From NCBI RefSeq assembly GCF_002954585.1, contig NZ_MSCI01000001.1, positions 930,001 to 994,000 on the forward strand: a stretch of DNA of 64,000 nt, written 5' to 3'. The translations under genes and the position numbers were made by a program. Each line of letters starts with the position of its first letter. The stretch's first letter is position 1. The stretch is from Vibrio chagasii. Lineage in GTDB: Bacteria; Pseudomonadota; Gammaproteobacteria; Enterobacterales; Vibrionaceae. Shown piece after piece: positions 37,427 to 47,696 of the stretch. The notes under the pieces are model-generated. The model worked only from the letters and a program-made list of their open reading frames with translations, was not told the origin of the DNA and searched no databases.

Positions 37427-38104
37427 TTAGAAGTGAAGTTGAATCACTGAAACGATAACCGCACCAGGGCGACGAACACCTTCGATTTCCACGCGGATCT
37501 CACGTTCGATCTCTAGACCTTTCTTAATTGGTGTTACTTTCGTTAACGTACTTTTCGCACGAACGTTGCTGCCCGATTTTACAGGGTATGGGAAACGAAC
37601 TTGGTTAAGACCAATGTTCACAACCATTTTAGCTGTTGGGAATTGAGACTTGTCAGGATCAACGCTGTCAGTCAAACGAGGAAGCAAAGACAAAGTTAAG
37701 AAACCATGCGCGATCGTCGTTTTGAAAGGAGAATCAGTCTCTGCTTTCTCAGGCTCAGTATGGATCCACTGCATATCTTCAGTCACAAGACCGAATTGGT
37801 TGATACGATCTTGGCTTACATTGATCCAGTCGCCAGTATGAATAACTTCACCAATCTTCTCGTTCAGCTCATCAAACACAAGTTGTGCTTCTGGCTTCAA
37901 TACGATTGGCTGCTCTACTGGCACATCTTCATTTACCGCAGGTTTGTGGTGATCACGAACCCACGCAAAGAAATGACTATTTTGCGTACGATTCAGAAAG
38001 TCGCCCCAGTAATCTTTAAGAGCTGGAGACATCCATTGCATAAACTCTGAGTGCTGCGAAGACAAGCTATCGCCTCGGTGTTTAAATAAATCAATGACCT
38101 TCAT
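37427..38104 (-). CDS. MaoC-family (R)-specific enoyl-CoA hydratase-like protein
   Basis: A 225-residue protein. Residues 1-85 are an unassigned, mostly helical leader. Residues 90-225 form a single hotdog MaoC domain, with the hydratase dyad region INQFGLVTEDMQWIHTEPEKA and then IAHGFLTLSLLPRL near 156-169. The Asp/His pair expected for hydration of trans-2-enoyl-CoA appears kept. It may link fatty-acid oxidation to 3-hydroxyacyl pools, but no polyhydroxyalkanoate genes are adjacent. GAGG precedes the ATG. Confidence 0.82.
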   Translation of the reverse strand: MKVIDLFKHRGDSLSSQHSEFMQWMSPALKDYWGDFLNRTQNSHFFAWVRDHHKPAVNEDVPVEQPIVLKPEAQLVFDELNEKIGEVIHTGDWINVSQDRINQFGLVTEDMQWIHTEPEKAETDSPFKTTIAHGFLTLSLLPRLTDSVDPDKSQFPTAKMVVNIGLNQVRFPYPVKSGSNVRAKSTLTKVTPIKKGLEIEREIRVEIEGVRRPGAVIVSVIQLHF

Positions 38105-38428
38105 AAGAACCTCAATGCAAAGAAAATTTCAATATAGCTTCGTAATTTTGAAACAGTTCACACTATTGTGCAAATAGTTTCGAGCATACAAGCGTTAGCC
38201 GAATACCTATATTTCATTAATAAACATACACTTATTAATAAAACATCATTTTATTAGAAAACCAAAAATAGAGTGTTAGCTCTATCACATAATAAGAATT
38301 TGATTATATAAAAAGCGTTTTTATACACCTGAGTAATAAAAAAGGCTTAGCACACTGCTAAGCCTTAGTTTTTACAAGGATTAAGGATTTACTTTAAGAA
38401 GAATCCGCTTTTTGAAAAGTAACTTCTT
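38105..38428. other. Intergenic region between MaoC-like gene and RND operon
   Basis: 324 bases, AT-rich. It contains the RND terminator at 38336-38366 and must contain the MaoC-like promoter. I see nothing else. Confidence 0.5.
38336..38366 (-). terminator. Terminator of the RND efflux operon
   Basis: AAGGCTTAGC and GCTAAGCCTT form a perfect 10-base stem, and six T follow on the minus strand. Confidence 0.87.
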
Positions 38429-41400
38429 CTACTCATCATCAAGTGGTACTAATTTAGTATTACCGCCATGTGCTTTTTCACGCTTGCGTTGTACAAATGC
38501 ATAGAAGCCTGGGATTAAGAAAGTACCCGCCAACAACACACATAGCAGGCCACCGATCAATGAAATACCCAGAGAGTTCTGACTCACGTGACCAGCACCA
38601 GCTGCAAAGATTAGTGGGAAGATACCCAAAATAAACGACCAAGACGTCATGTTTACAGCTCGGAAACGTAGCGTACCCCCCTTCACTGCAGCATCGTCGA
38701 TTGGTGCATCTTTCTCTTCACGTTCGACCTTCGCAAATTCCACAATCAAGATTGCGTTCTTCGCGGCCAAGGCTATCAAGAGAACCAAACCTATTTGCGC
38801 ATACAAGTTTAGCGGTGTGCCCGTAAGGTTCAGTGCCAAGAAGGAACCCAAAGTCGCGACCGGAACAACCAAGATAATAGCAATCGGGATCGTCCAGCTC
38901 TCATACTGAGCCACCATGAACAAGTAAATAAAGATCAGTGCCAACGCGAAGGCAAAGATAGCTTGATTACCCGCTAGAACCTCTTGGTAAGCCATGCCAG
39001 TCCACTCGTACTGGTAACCTTGTGGAAGAACTTCTGCCGCCACTCGTTCCATTGCCGCAATAGCATCACCACTTGAGTAACCAGGTGCTGGTTGGCCTTG
39101 GATCACCGCACTACGGTACATGTTGTAACGCCATGCTACATCTGGTTCAAAAATCTGATCGTAAGTTACAAGCGTGCTTAACGGGATCATCTCGCCAGCA
39201 GAAGAGCGTACGTGGAATCGTTGCAGGTCATCCATGCTACTACGGTGTTCACTGTCTGCTTGCATGGTTACACGGAAGTTCTTACCAAACATGGTGAAAT
39301 CATTCACGTACAACGAACCGAGGTTGCCTTGTAACGTTTGGAAGATTTCCGACAACGGAATACCTAACTGTTGTGCTTTCTCACGGTCAATGTCCACATA
39401 GTAGTGAGGTACGTTGGCACGGAAAGTACTGAATGTATGTGAAATTTCAGGCTGTTTGCTTGCCTCAGCTATCACGTCATTCATCACCATAGCAAGGTCA
39501 GTACGGCTACGGCCTAGCGTATCTTCAAGTACAAACTCGAAACCAGATGCAGCACCCATGCCCGGAACCGCAGGCGGCCCCATCGCAAACACGACAGCTT
39601 GAGGCAATTCAGTTGCAGCACGACCATTAATACGCTGCGAGATAGCCTGAGCAGAGTGTTGGCCATCCAGTGCATTACGCATGTCCCAATCGTGAAGCTT
39701 AATGAACATTGACGCACCATTCGACGCAGAAGCGCCAGTCATGAATGCGTAGCCGTTTACGAGTGTTACACCATCAACACCCGGCTCCTGTTCAACCATT
39801 TCAAGCAGCTGTTTAGTCACCTCTTCTGTACGAGACAAGGATGCCGCGTCGGGAAGCTGAACGTTAACCAGCAAAATACCTTTATCTTCTTGAGGTACAA
39901 ACGCGGTAGACGTTGTCTTCGCAAAGTAAGTCACAGCCGCCAAAGCCACGAAGAAGAAAGTGAACAGCAGAACGCCTTTCTTAACTAAGAAGCCAGCCAC
40001 TTGACCGTATTTGTTAGTAACAGACTCTAGACCACGGTTAAATGCTTGGTACCAACGCGCCGTATTACCACCACCCTGCTTAAGAACCAGTGAACACAAT
40101 GCAGGTGATAGCGTTAATGCGTTAATTGAAGAGATAACAACCGCGATACAGATAGTCAGGGCGAACTGACGGTACATGATGCCAGTAATACCCGGAAGCA
40201 TTGCAACAGGGATGAATACCGCAAGTAGCACCAAGGTTGAGGTGATGATCGGACCCGTTACTTCTTTCATCGCGATCAGCGTAGCTTTACGTGGAGAAAT
40301 GCTTGGGTCTTTAGCCATCGTGGTATCAACGTTCTCGATAACCAAGATTGCATCATCAACTACGATACCAATCGCCAATATCAAACCAAACAGAGTTACC
40401 GTGTTAATGGTAAAGCCCGTCATCTGCATGATGGCAAATGTACCAATCAAAGATACAGGGATCGCAACAACAGGAATCAAGGTTGCACGCGCACTACCTA
40501 AGAACAGGTAGGTTACTGCAATTACCAGCAAAATAGCTTCAATTAGGGTTTTTACTACGCCTTTGATCGACTCAGCAACGAAGACCGTGGTGTCGTAACT
40601 CGCTTCATAAGCCACACCTTCTGGGAAGTTCTTGCTTAGGTTCTCTAGCATCGCCATCACAGCTTTACCACTTTCCAGGGCATTAGCGTCAGACTGAAGT
40701 GACAGCGTTACGATTGAAGCGTCTTGACCACGGTATTTACCATTGCCGTCGTAAAACTTTTTACCAAGCTCAACACGTGCAATGTCTTTTAAGTAAACCG
40801 TTGAGCCATCTTGAGTGGCGCGAAGTACAACGTTCTCAAATTCATCCGCTGTTTCCAGTCGGCCTTTTGTTACCAGGTTGAATTGCACTTCTTGTGCGTT
40901 GTTATAAGGTGCAGCACCAATACGACCAGCAGCAACCTGAACGTTCTGTTCCGCCAAAGCACGATTCACGTCAGATGTGGTGATATTGAGGTTAGCCATT
41001 TTCTCAGGGTCTAACCAAACACGCATCGCGTATTCACCACCACCCAACACGTTAACTTCACTGATGCCCTTCACACGAGCCAGTTGGTCTTTAATGTTTA
41101 GGTTAACGTAGTTGATCAGGAATTGGTCATCGTACTCACCGTTTGGCGAGTAAAAGTTCAATACCATCAAAAGGTCTGGCGAACGCTTTTTAACGGTGAC
41201 ACCCACCATTCGAACTTCTTGCGGAAGCTTAGATTCTATTTGAGCAACTCTGTTTTGAACGTTGACCTGAGCCATATCTGGGTCAGTACCAACATCAAAG
41301 GTTACGTTAAGGTTGTATGAACCATCGTTAGCACTTTTTGAAGACATGTAGATCATGTCTTCAACGCCGTTCACCGACGTTTCTATGGGGTCGGCTATCG

Positions 41401-41581
41401 CCTGTTCGACCACTTCTGCACTTGCTCCTGTGTAGAAAGCAGACACACTTACCGAAGGTGGGCTAATTTTTGGGTATTCCGCTACAGGCAAGATAGCGAG
41501 AGAGATCGCACCTGCCAGCGTTAATATTATGGATATAACAAGGGCAAACTTAGGCCTTTGAATAAAGAAACGACTTAACAT
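38429..41581 (-). CDS. RND multidrug efflux pump, inner-membrane subunit (AcrB/HAE1 family)
   Basis: A 1050-residue proton-driven drug exporter working as a trimer with the adaptor encoded just upstream and a TolC-type channel encoded elsewhere. It begins with [19 protein letters not shown]. Twelve membrane helices flank two large periplasmic loops. The proton-relay aspartates are in [20 protein letters not shown] near 396-415, and the second-half lysine is in [17 protein letters not shown] near 932-948. The length is normal. It lies 11 bases after the adaptor stop. No local regulator is present. Confidence 0.92.
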   Translation of the reverse strand: MLSRFFIQRPKFALVISIILTLAGAISLAILPVAEYPKISPPSVSVSAFYTGASAEVVEQAIADPIETSVNGVEDMIYMSSKSANDGSYNLNVTFDVGTDPDMAQVNVQNRVAQIESKLPQEVRMVGVTVKKRSPDLLMVLNFYSPNGEYDDQFLINYVNLNIKDQLARVKGISEVNVLGGGEYAMRVWLDPEKMANLNITTSDVNRALAEQNVQVAAGRIGAAPYNNAQEVQFNLVTKGRLETADEFENVVLRATQDGSTVYLKDIARVELGKKFYDGNGKYRGQDASIVTLSLQSDANALESGKAVMAMLENLSKNFPEGVAYEASYDTTVFVAESIKGVVKTLIEAILLVIAVTYLFLGSARATLIPVVAIPVSLIGTFAIMQMTGFTINTVTLFGLILAIGIVVDDAILVIENVDTTMAKDPSISPRKATLIAMKEVTGPIITSTLVLLAVFIPVAMLPGITGIMYRQFALTICIAVVISSINALTLSPALCSLVLKQGGGNTARWYQAFNRGLESVTNKYGQVAGFLVKKGVLLFTFFFVALAAVTYFAKTTSTAFVPQEDKGILLVNVQLPDAASLSRTEEVTKQLLEMVEQEPGVDGVTLVNGYAFMTGASASNGASMFIKLHDWDMRNALDGQHSAQAISQRINGRAATELPQAVVFAMGPPAVPGMGAASGFEFVLEDTLGRSRTDLAMVMNDVIAEASKQPEISHTFSTFRANVPHYYVDIDREKAQQLGIPLSEIFQTLQGNLGSLYVNDFTMFGKNFRVTMQADSEHRSSMDDLQRFHVRSSAGEMIPLSTLVTYDQIFEPDVAWRYNMYRSAVIQGQPAPGYSSGDAIAAMERVAAEVLPQGYQYEWTGMAYQEVLAGNQAIFAFALALIFIYLFMVAQYESWTIPIAIILVVPVATLGSFLALNLTGTPLNLYAQIGLVLLIALAAKNAILIVEFAKVEREEKDAPIDDAAVKGGTLRFRAVNMTSWSFILGIFPLIFAAGAGHVSQNSLGISLIGGLLCVLLAGTFLIPGFYAFVQRKREKAHGGNTKLVPLDDE

Positions 41582-41592
41582 ATCTACGCCCC

Positions 41593-42732
41593 TTACTCTG
41601 CTTGCTCAGTCGCAGAAGGTTGAATGCGAACAGACATACCGTTACGAACACGCTGAAGGCCTTGAGTAATAACGGCATCGTCTTTCTCTAGACCAGAGTG
41701 AACAATCACACCGCCTTCAACCTGTCGGCCCATCTCAATGTTTCTGCGCTCAGCGACAGGCGCGCCTTCACCGTCAACCAATACCATCACAAAGTCACCT
41801 TCAAGATCAGTTTGAACTGCACGGCGCGGAATAGTTACAACATCAATAGACTGCTTTTCACGTAGATCAACACGAACGTGTTGGCCTGGAAGTAGTTGCT
41901 GGTCTGGGTTATCTGCAATCGCACGCATCGCGATAGTACCGGTATTCAAGTTAATACGGTTTCCTAGGAAATCTAGCTGGCCTAAATGCTCAAATGCTTC
42001 ACCGTTCTCAAGCATAATTTGCACTTCAACGCGCTCACTGTCATCAGTACCGTCACCTTCAATTCGGTCCATACCTAGCTCAATGCGCTCACGCTCACTA
42101 ATACTAAAAGAGGCGTGAATTGGGTCTAGGCTAACCAAGGTTGTTAATACACCAGAAGACGGTGAGACCAGATCACCAGTACTTACTTTGCTGTCGCTAA
42201 TACGGCCAGAGAAAGGCGCAATAATTTTAGTATGAGATAGCTGAACGTTAGCGGCATTTAACTGAGCTCGGCCCGCTTCAAGTTGTGCTTGAGAGCCTAG
42301 CAAATTTGCGGTTAGTGCATCGAATTCCGATTGTGAAATGCTGCCTTTAGGAAGTAGGTTCTTACCACGATTGAAATCAAGCTCAGCTTTTTTCAGGTTC
42401 GCGTTCGCTTGAGCAACAGCCGCTTTCGCACTTGCTACTTCAGCTTCAAATGATGAAGGTTCAATCGAATAAAGCAGCTGACCTTTTTCGACCATTTGCC
42501 CTTCATTGAAATGACGGCTTTGAAGATAGCCAGAAACCTGCGCAGTAATTGCCGTGTCTTCAACCGCTTCAATACGGCCGATATACGACTTACTTTGCTG
42601 ATGAGAAATAACGCTAACATCCTGTACAGCTACGAGAGGTAATGGCGCTTGCTTGGCATTCTGGGCATCTTGCCCACATCCAGCAAGAATAAGAGAGCTT
42701 GCAAGAGCCGTAAGGATTAACTTTTTACGCAT
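41593..42732 (-). CDS. RND efflux periplasmic adaptor lipoprotein (AcrA/MexA family)
   Basis: A 379-residue membrane-fusion protein. The lipobox ILAGC near residues 15-19 fits the start at 42732 ([10 protein letters not shown]). The longer open frame upstream is not used, because it would bury the lipoprotein signal. The biotinyl-lipoyl half-motifs are [22 protein letters not shown] (near 61-82, read in two parts) and [20 protein letters not shown] near 165-184, with an alpha-helical hairpin between them. It bridges the pump at 38429-41581 to an outer-membrane channel. Confidence 0.91.
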   Translation of the reverse strand: MRKKLILTALASSLILAGCGQDAQNAKQAPLPLVAVQDVSVISHQQSKSYIGRIEAVEDTAITAQVSGYLQSRHFNEGQMVEKGQLLYSIEPSSFEAEVASAKAAVAQANANLKKAELDFNRGKNLLPKGSISQSEFDALTANLLGSQAQLEAGRAQLNAANVQLSHTKIIAPFSGRISDSKVSTGDLVSPSSGVLTTLVSLDPIHASFSISERERIELGMDRIEGDGTDDSERVEVQIMLENGEAFEHLGQLDFLGNRINLNTGTIAMRAIADNPDQQLLPGQHVRVDLREKQSIDVVTIPRRAVQTDLEGDFVMVLVDGEGAPVAERRNIEMGRQVEGGVIVHSGLEKDDAVITQGLQRVRNGMSVRIQPSATEQAE

Positions 42733-42991
42733 GGTTATACCGTCACTTATGAGAAATAGAACAGCATAAAAGTTACGTAACACAATTACTTCAAATGTCC
42801 GAGGAATATCAATTATAACTCGCAAAAGTGTTTCAACTTGTAAATTGAAATTGGATATATATCAACCCTTTACAAACCATCAACAATTCATGATCAAATA
42901 TACGTTTGTCACTTCCCCTCTCTGTATATATTGTCTAACATAATATGGTTTCAATAATAAAAACTCATACTTCCTTGTTAAGGTAATTCGA

Positions 42992-43435
42992 ATGATTTCA
43001 AAATGGGCAAAACGTTTCTATCAAATGGCGGAATTAGTCGGTTCCTGGAGTAAAGATCCGTCCACTCAAGTTGGTGCAGTTATCACCAAACACAACCGCA
43101 TTGTTTCAGTTGGCTTTAATGGCTACCCTCATGGCGTATCGGATAGTGCTGACACTGACGATCGTGAGATGAAATACCTGAAAACGCTTCACGCAGAAGA
43201 GAACGCAATCTTGTTTGCTAAGCGTGATTTAGACAGCTGTGAAATCTGGGTGACTCACTTCCCTTGTCCAAACTGTGCAGCAAAGATCATTCAAACTGGT
43301 ATTTCTGCGGTTCACTGCCCAGAGCAAAGTGAAGACTTCCTTTCTCGCTGGGGAGACAAAATCAAAGTGAGTCAAGATATGTTTGAGCAAGCAGGCGTAC
43401 AAGTTGATTGGTTGCCATTGGCAGACCTAGACTAA
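42992..43435 (+). CDS. Cytidine/deoxycytidylate deaminase family protein
   Basis: A 147-residue zinc deaminase resembling dCMP deaminase (ComEB type), which forms dUMP for dTMP synthesis. The zinc and proton-shuttle motif is HAEENAI near 66-72, and the second zinc motif is PCPNCA near 88-93. The N-terminal SWSKDPSTQVGAVI near 19-32 is typical of the dCMP branch. The extra zinc site of T4-type enzymes is not obvious. AAGG precedes the ATG. It is monocistronic and ends at a strong terminator. Confidence 0.86.
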   Translation: MISKWAKRFYQMAELVGSWSKDPSTQVGAVITKHNRIVSVGFNGYPHGVSDSADTDDREMKYLKTLHAEENAILFAKRDLDSCEIWVTHFPCPNCAAKIIQTGISAVHCPEQSEDFLSRWGDKIKVSQDMFEQAGVQVDWLPLADLD

Positions 43436-43457
43436 GCGAACAGATAGCAAGAACAAA

Positions 43458-43491
43458 AAAGCCGAGAGTCGATATTATCGCTCTCGGCTTT
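43458..43491. terminator. Bidirectional terminator, deaminase / MscS-like
   Basis: AAAGCCGAGAG pairs with CTCTCGGCTTT, and CGAT/ATCG extends the stem inside. Confidence 0.87.
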
Positions 43492-43521
43492 CTTTTGTTT
43501 GGGGCTTAGCGGACCGCAGAA

Positions 43522-44364
43522 TTAAGCACTAATCGGGAACGCCTCAGAGTATGCTTCCATAAAGTCTTTACGAATCTCTTGCTCTAAGTGAACCGCCTTC
43601 TCTGTTGGGCAGAAAATCATAAAGTGGACCTCTTGTTCACCCGTCGAACTGCTTGTGATGTGAATGTGAGGCTCAGAGCCCGGAAGGTCGACGCCAGCGT
43701 GCTTTTCGATAACGCTGTTATAACGACGAGCAACATCAATGAACTCTTCACAATGCTCTTCAATTTTCGAGATTAAACCCGGCACCATTGGGTAGAGGTT
43801 CACGAAGTCTTTCACGGTCACCGTGAAGCTATGATATACGTAGCGTTTCATGAAGTTGAGGTTCTTCACCGGGTAAGTAAAGAACATGCTGTTAGGTAGC
43901 GTGGCCGTCTTGCCAGTAAAGTGGTATTGCCCATGATACAGGTCGATTTCCTGAATCACAGTCGCCATCAAGTTATGTTCGATCACTTCACCACTAATTT
44001 TACCCACTTCAATCCAGTCACCAATTCGGAAAGAGCGTGAGCTAGCACGTTGAATCGAGCCAGTGAAACACAAAATGATCTCTTTTGAAGCAACTACGAT
44101 CGCAACGGCAATCGCTGTTACAGAGAGAGCAAACTCACTGATTTCAGACTTCCAGAGTAGGAAAAGCGTAATGACAATTATCGCAAAGGTGCCGTTTTTA
44201 GTGCGGGACATCCAATTACGTTGGTCTTCGCTAAGGAAAGCAACATCACCCCTAATTTGAGACAAGGTGATTCGGCGGATGATTAAAACCAAACTGATAA
44301 TCAGCGCACTAAAAATAAACTTATGAGCGAGTAGAAAATCTATTACTTGCCACACTTTTTCCAT
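43522..44364 (-). CDS. Small mechanosensitive channel of the MscS family
   Basis: A 280-residue protein with about three membrane helices (near 12-32, 57-74 and 80-103) followed by the MscS beta domain, FRIGDWIEVGKISGEVIEHNLM near 112-133, and an alpha/beta C-terminus. It is close in size to E. coli MscS but the sequence is divergent, and the glycine/alanine packing pattern of the pore helix is less strict. It likely opens under membrane tension to release solutes. No companion gene is evident. Confidence 0.83.
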   Translation of the reverse strand: MEKVWQVIDFLLAHKFIFSALIISLVLIIRRITLSQIRGDVAFLSEDQRNWMSRTKNGTFAIIVITLFLLWKSEISEFALSVTAIAVAIVVASKEIILCFTGSIQRASSRSFRIGDWIEVGKISGEVIEHNLMATVIQEIDLYHGQYHFTGKTATLPNSMFFTYPVKNLNFMKRYVYHSFTVTVKDFVNLYPMVPGLISKIEEHCEEFIDVARRYNSVIEKHAGVDLPGSEPHIHITSSSTGEQEVHFMIFCPTEKAVHLEQEIRKDFMEAYSEAFPISA

Positions 44365-44441
44365 TACTTAATCCTTAGCATTACAACATTTAGCTTTACG
44401 ACGGTTCGCTTTACAATAAAGCCGCTAATATCAGTACTATG

Positions 44442-44466
44442 AAAAAGCGCTCAACTCCTGAGCGCT
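44442..44466 (-). terminator. Terminator of the DM13 gene
   Basis: AGCGCTCA pairs with TGAGCGCT around a five-base loop, and five T follow on the minus strand. Confidence 0.85.
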
Positions 44467-44500
44467 CGTGGTCATTCTGGTATTAGCCTAACTAAGGCTA

Positions 44501-44968
44501 TCATTTTACCTTGGCAGAAGTAATAAATTGGCCAAAAGTTTCACACCAAATCACAACGGTATTAAATCGATTAAGATCAGTACCTTCCGGTAGTTCAACC
44601 ATAAACCGGTCAAATGTTCTGACATCTCCGACTCTGAGTAATTCGCTCTTACTGTCATTAAAGGCTTGCTCGGTTTCAATGAACTTAGGAGAGAGGTAAA
44701 CCTTGTAATCTGGGCCCGGAGCAAGTTCGCCTTCAAACGCAATAGCAGTTTCTGAAACCGAAACGATACCCTCACCCCAATGTAAGAAATCACTGTCTTG
44801 GCGGTCTTTACTGAACTCACCAGTATAAATGGCCTGTTGGCTGATCGCTTCAACCGAGCTCGAAGATGGAGAATCAGGCTCAATTAAGATGGGTAATGCG
44901 TAAACACCAAGCCCAAAACCAACAGCACCCACGGCTAGGTGGGTGCAGAGTAAAACTGACTTTTTCAT
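44501..44968 (-). CDS. DM13-domain protein, membrane-anchored or exported
   Basis: A 155-residue protein with an N-terminal hydrophobic segment (about 7-27) and a DM13 domain covering 50-155. Typical are GEFSKDRQDSDFLHWGEG near 51-68, GPDYKVYLSP near 88-97, and a final NTVVIWCETFGQFITSAKV containing the conserved cysteine. DM13 domains were proposed to be redox or electron-transfer modules outside the cytoplasm; that is family knowledge, not shown here. GGGAG precedes the ATG. It is monocistronic. Confidence 0.82.
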   Translation of the reverse strand: MKKSVLLCTHLAVGAVGFGLGVYALPILIEPDSPSSSSVEAISQQAIYTGEFSKDRQDSDFLHWGEGIVSVSETAIAFEGELAPGPDYKVYLSPKFIETEQAFNDSKSELLRVGDVRTFDRFMVELPEGTDLNRFNTVVIWCETFGQFITSAKVK

Positions 44969-45044
44969 CGCATACTCCCTTTTGCTTAAAGAGAGTATTA
45001 TTGAATAGTTTCAAAAATACAAAGAGATATCGCGTTAAAGGCCG

Positions 45045-45650
45045 CTATTTTTGGTAGTGAGCGGCTGTGCGTTGCGATAACTCAACAATCACTTTTACCG
45101 CTTGTTCCATACCCTGAATAGTGATGAACTCATGAATACCGTGGAATTTGTAACCTCCAGTAAAGATATTCGGGCATTGCAAGCCCATGAATGACAAGCG
45201 AGCACCGTCTGTACCACCTCGGATCGGTTTGATCATCGGTTCCACATCGCACTCGATCATCGCTTGCTTCACCAACTCAATAATATGCTGATGGGGTTCA
45301 ACCATCTCTTTCATATTGAAGTAGCTATCGGTAAGAACCAATTCCACATGCCCTTTCTCAAAGCGCTCATTCAATTCATCGACTTTCTATTGCATGAATG
45401 CCTTACGCGCTTCTACACCTTCGCGCTCAAAGTCGCGAATAATGTAACCTAGCTCAGAGCGAGCGACACCCATTTCCGCTGACTTCAAGTGATAGAAACC
45501 TTCATAGCCTTCAGTGCATTCTGGCGCTTCTTGTGATGGCATCATCAATTAGGTAATTTGCCCCGGTGAACTTGGGCATTGCTGATTTGAAGGATCGGAT
45601 TTAGTATCAAAAGTAACGTAATTCAGGAAACGTTCTACAAGCTTTTCCAT
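45045..45650 (-). pseudogene. pepT: Peptidase T (pepT) relic with large internal deletion
   Basis: The minus strand starts MEKLVERFLNYVTFDTKSDP, the N-terminus of peptidase T (tripeptide aminopeptidase, M20 family). After about 33 codons a TAA stop is reached. It resumes in the same frame at a point matching PepT residues near 250 ([12 protein letters not shown]), meets a TAG after ARKAFMQ, then runs to a normal PepT C-terminus with [15 protein letters not shown] and [13 protein letters not shown]. Relative to E. coli PepT (about 408 residues) roughly 215 residues, including most zinc ligands, are missing. With two stops as well it cannot make an active enzyme. The last 109 codons remain open. 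Confidence 0.9.
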
Positions 45651-45974
45651 AATTCATCTCACCATGGATTAAGTAATTGATTTACTGACCTAATTATTAG
45701 ATAAATACGAGCACAGAGTCAGTAGCGAGGTGTTTCATCTTACGCCCCTGACTATCTATGTATTTGCTCTAAATCATTATTGTGCGAAATTTGATGGGCT
45801 TCCTATACTGAATCTAGAGGGTTGCGTCAGTTCAGTATTGCATACGGATGATGAGCGATCGCTTTGTACACATTCTACGCCCTCTGCTCTCAGCCTAAAA
45901 AAAGTACAAAGTGGATGATGATCACAATTTATCTCCGATGCAGAATCTGTCATACGTTAGACGGAGATATAGTT
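45651..45974. other. Intergenic region upstream of the pepT relic
   Basis: 324 bases. It holds the left arm of the hairpin that covers the small ORF start at 45975. Short open frames here lack ribosome-binding sites. Nothing else is recognised. Confidence 0.45.
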
Positions 45975-45978
45975 GTGA
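45922..45978 (+). promoter_or_regulatory. Hairpin covering ribosome-binding site and GTG start of a small ORF
   Basis: TCACAA (45922-45927) and TATCTCCG (45930-45937) pair with CGGAGATA (45962-45969) and TTGTGA (45973-45978). These are two perfect helices of 8 and 6 base pairs separated by a 2x3 internal loop. GGAG, the ribosome-binding site, and GTG, the start codon, lie in the right arm. Confidence 0.55.
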
Positions 45979-46118
45979 CGATTAATAAATATTTCATTTT
46001 CTCTCCTCAAGCCTCTGAGGAACAACTTCAACCAGTATTAACTGAAAAAGAAGTTCAAAGGCAGGAAGCTCTAAAGCAGGCGCAGACCCAAGGTGGATTT
46101 GATACCAGCGCGGCCTAG
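45975..46118 (+). CDS. Possible 47-residue small protein
   Basis: A short frame starting GTG with GGAG nine bases upstream: MTINKYFIFSPQASEEQL, then a charged helix (TEKEVQRQEALKQAQTQ) and GGFDTSAA. It has no recognised family. An in-frame ATG further upstream gives an 84-residue version, but its first 37 codons include the hairpin arm and look non-coding. The composition is protein-like and the hairpin at 45922-45978 argues for controlled translation, but without homologues the call stays weak. Confidence 0.4.
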   Translation: MTINKYFIFSPQASEEQLQPVLTEKEVQRQEALKQAQTQGGFDTSAA

Positions 46119-46459
46119 TAGCCCACATATATCTAGCACCATCAACCCCCTATAAATGAGCTCTATTCACTATCCGGTAGGGCTTATTTATTTTCAGTAC
46201 CTCCCCCTCGATTTCTTTTTAATTCATTGACACTGCCAATCATTAGAGTGTGTTTCTCGCCCCTTAGCTTTTGTTACTTTTCAAACATCACGCTCGCTTA
46301 CTCAAGGCGCTGAGAAATGACTCATTAAACTGCCTCAAGCGATACCTTGTCTTGTCATTTTGTGCTAATAATTCATATTCGTTTTCATTCATCACTCGCC
46401 CTTTTTTCAAAACTATAATGCGAGTACCAGAGAACCCAACAACAGGAATCCTGAATTCA
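46116..46459. other. Intergenic region before the Tas-type reductase
   Basis: 344 bases. It includes a possible 34-residue minus-strand ORF (46288-46392, MNENEYELLAQNDKTRYRL...). The promoter of the reductase must be here. No other feature is supported. Confidence 0.45.
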
Positions 46460-47512
46460 ATGGAATATTCAAAACTAGGAAGTAGCCAAATTCCCGTTTC
46501 CCGAATTTGTCTTGGGAGCATGACTTGGGGGCTGCAAAATACTCAACAGCAAGCCGACCAACAAATTGAATACGCACTAAGCCAAGGCATTAACTTTATT
46601 GATACTGCAGAGATGTACGCAGTACCGCCTTCTCCAGAAACCTACGGCAAAACCGAAGCGATTATCGGTAACTGGTTGTCGCGCAACCCACAGCGTCGCC
46701 AAGAGTTAATCATTGCCAGTAAAATTGCTGGTCCTGGATTGCCTTGGGTTCGTAACGGCGGCCCTATCACTGGTGAAGCGGTGATCGCCGCAGTTGATGC
46801 ATCATTGAAGCGCTTGCAAACAGATTACATCGATCTGTACCAACTTCACTGGCCAAATCGCACAACGCCACACTTCGGTAAGCATTTCCCTAATCAGATT
46901 CGCTTTAGCGACATCGACCGACAACAACATGAAACTGAGATGCTGGAGATCTTACAAGCTCTTGCAAGCTGTATTAAAGCCGGCAAAATCCGCCACGTTG
47001 GTCTATCCGATGACAGCACTTGGGGCATTAACACTTACCTTAAGTTAGCCCAGAAGCATGACTTGCCACGTATGGTCTCTATCCAAAATGAATTCAGCTT
47101 GCTGCACACAAAAGACTGGCCATATTTGATTGAAAATTGCGTGCATGAAGACGTTGCTTACTTACCGTGGTCACCTCTAGCGGCCGGTATGCTTAGTGGC
47201 AAATACATTGATGGCGCAAGGCCGGAAGGTAGCCGTTGGACTTACATGCAGCGCAAAGGTATTTTCCGTGATACTGAGTTGGCTAATGAAGCAGTTAAAG
47301 GCTACGTAGAAGTGGCAAACGCGCATGGATTTACACCGAGTCAACTCGCCTTAGCATGGTGTAACCAAGTGGATGGGGTTACCTCAACCATTATTGGTGC
47401 AACCACCATGGAACAGCTTAAAGAAAACATAGCAGCGTTCAGTAAGCCGCTTTCTGAAGAAATTCTGACCGATATCAACACCGTCTTTAAGCGCTACCCT
47501 GTGCCGTATTAA
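46460..47512 (+). CDS. Aldo/keto reductase of the Tas type
   Basis: A 350-residue NADPH-dependent oxidoreductase with a TIM-barrel. It has FIDTAEMYAVPPSPET near 50-65 with the catalytic Asp and Tyr, IIASKIAGPG near 90-99 with the catalytic Lys, YQLHWPNR with the His, and IIGATTMEQLKENI near 312-325, where cofactor binds. It is closest to E. coli Tas by the PPSPET and LHWP segments. The start at 46460 (MEYSKLG) is the family start with ACAGGA upstream; the 63 codons before it are unlike the family. The physiological substrate is unknown. Confidence 0.88.
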   Translation: MEYSKLGSSQIPVSRICLGSMTWGLQNTQQQADQQIEYALSQGINFIDTAEMYAVPPSPETYGKTEAIIGNWLSRNPQRRQELIIASKIAGPGLPWVRNGGPITGEAVIAAVDASLKRLQTDYIDLYQLHWPNRTTPHFGKHFPNQIRFSDIDRQQHETEMLEILQALASCIKAGKIRHVGLSDDSTWGINTYLKLAQKHDLPRMVSIQNEFSLLHTKDWPYLIENCVHEDVAYLPWSPLAAGMLSGKYIDGARPEGSRWTYMQRKGIFRDTELANEAVKGYVEVANAHGFTPSQLALAWCNQVDGVTSTIIGATTMEQLKENIAAFSKPLSEEILTDINTVFKRYPVPY

Positions 47513-47563
47513 GCGGTAGATTAAGCTTATCAGGTTCTGTTGAGCTTAAATTGCTCCTATAAG

Positions 47564-47590
47564 AGCGCACTATTGAGTGCGCTTTTGTTT
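47564..47590 (+). terminator. Terminator of the aldo/keto reductase gene
   Basis: AGCGCACT and AGTGCGCT pair around a four-base loop, followed by TTTGTTT. Confidence 0.82.
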
Positions 47591-47640
47591 TTTAAGTGGG
47601 TCGCTTTTGCTTTTATATGGATCGCATTGGCTTATCGCAC

Positions 47641-47669
47641 TTTTGGTTATCTAACCTTTGCTCTATAAT
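47641..47669 (+). promoter_or_regulatory. Likely promoter of the RNA methyltransferase gene
   Basis: A perfect -10 box TATAAT at 47664-47669, 28 bases before the ATG. A weak -35 candidate, TTTTGG at 47641-47646, is 17 bases upstream of it. Confidence 0.5.
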
Positions 47670-47696
47670 GCGCGGGCTTATATCTAGGATAAAAAC

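Noticed and set aside
42772..42781. GTTACGTAAC palindrome before the RND adaptor
   Set aside because: It is a perfect but short 10-base palindrome, expected by chance in a window of this size, with no local regulator to link it to.
42733..42825. 31-codon extension of the RND adaptor
   Set aside because: It would place the lipobox in the interior; the ATG at 42732 gives a normal lipoprotein signal.
45855..45862. GCGATCGC octamer
   Set aside because: A single copy; no evidence of an origin, methylation cluster or HIP-type enrichment.
46271..46459. Long N-terminal extension of the aldo/keto reductase
   Set aside because: Its residues do not resemble the family, and the family start MEYSKLG has its own ribosome-binding site.
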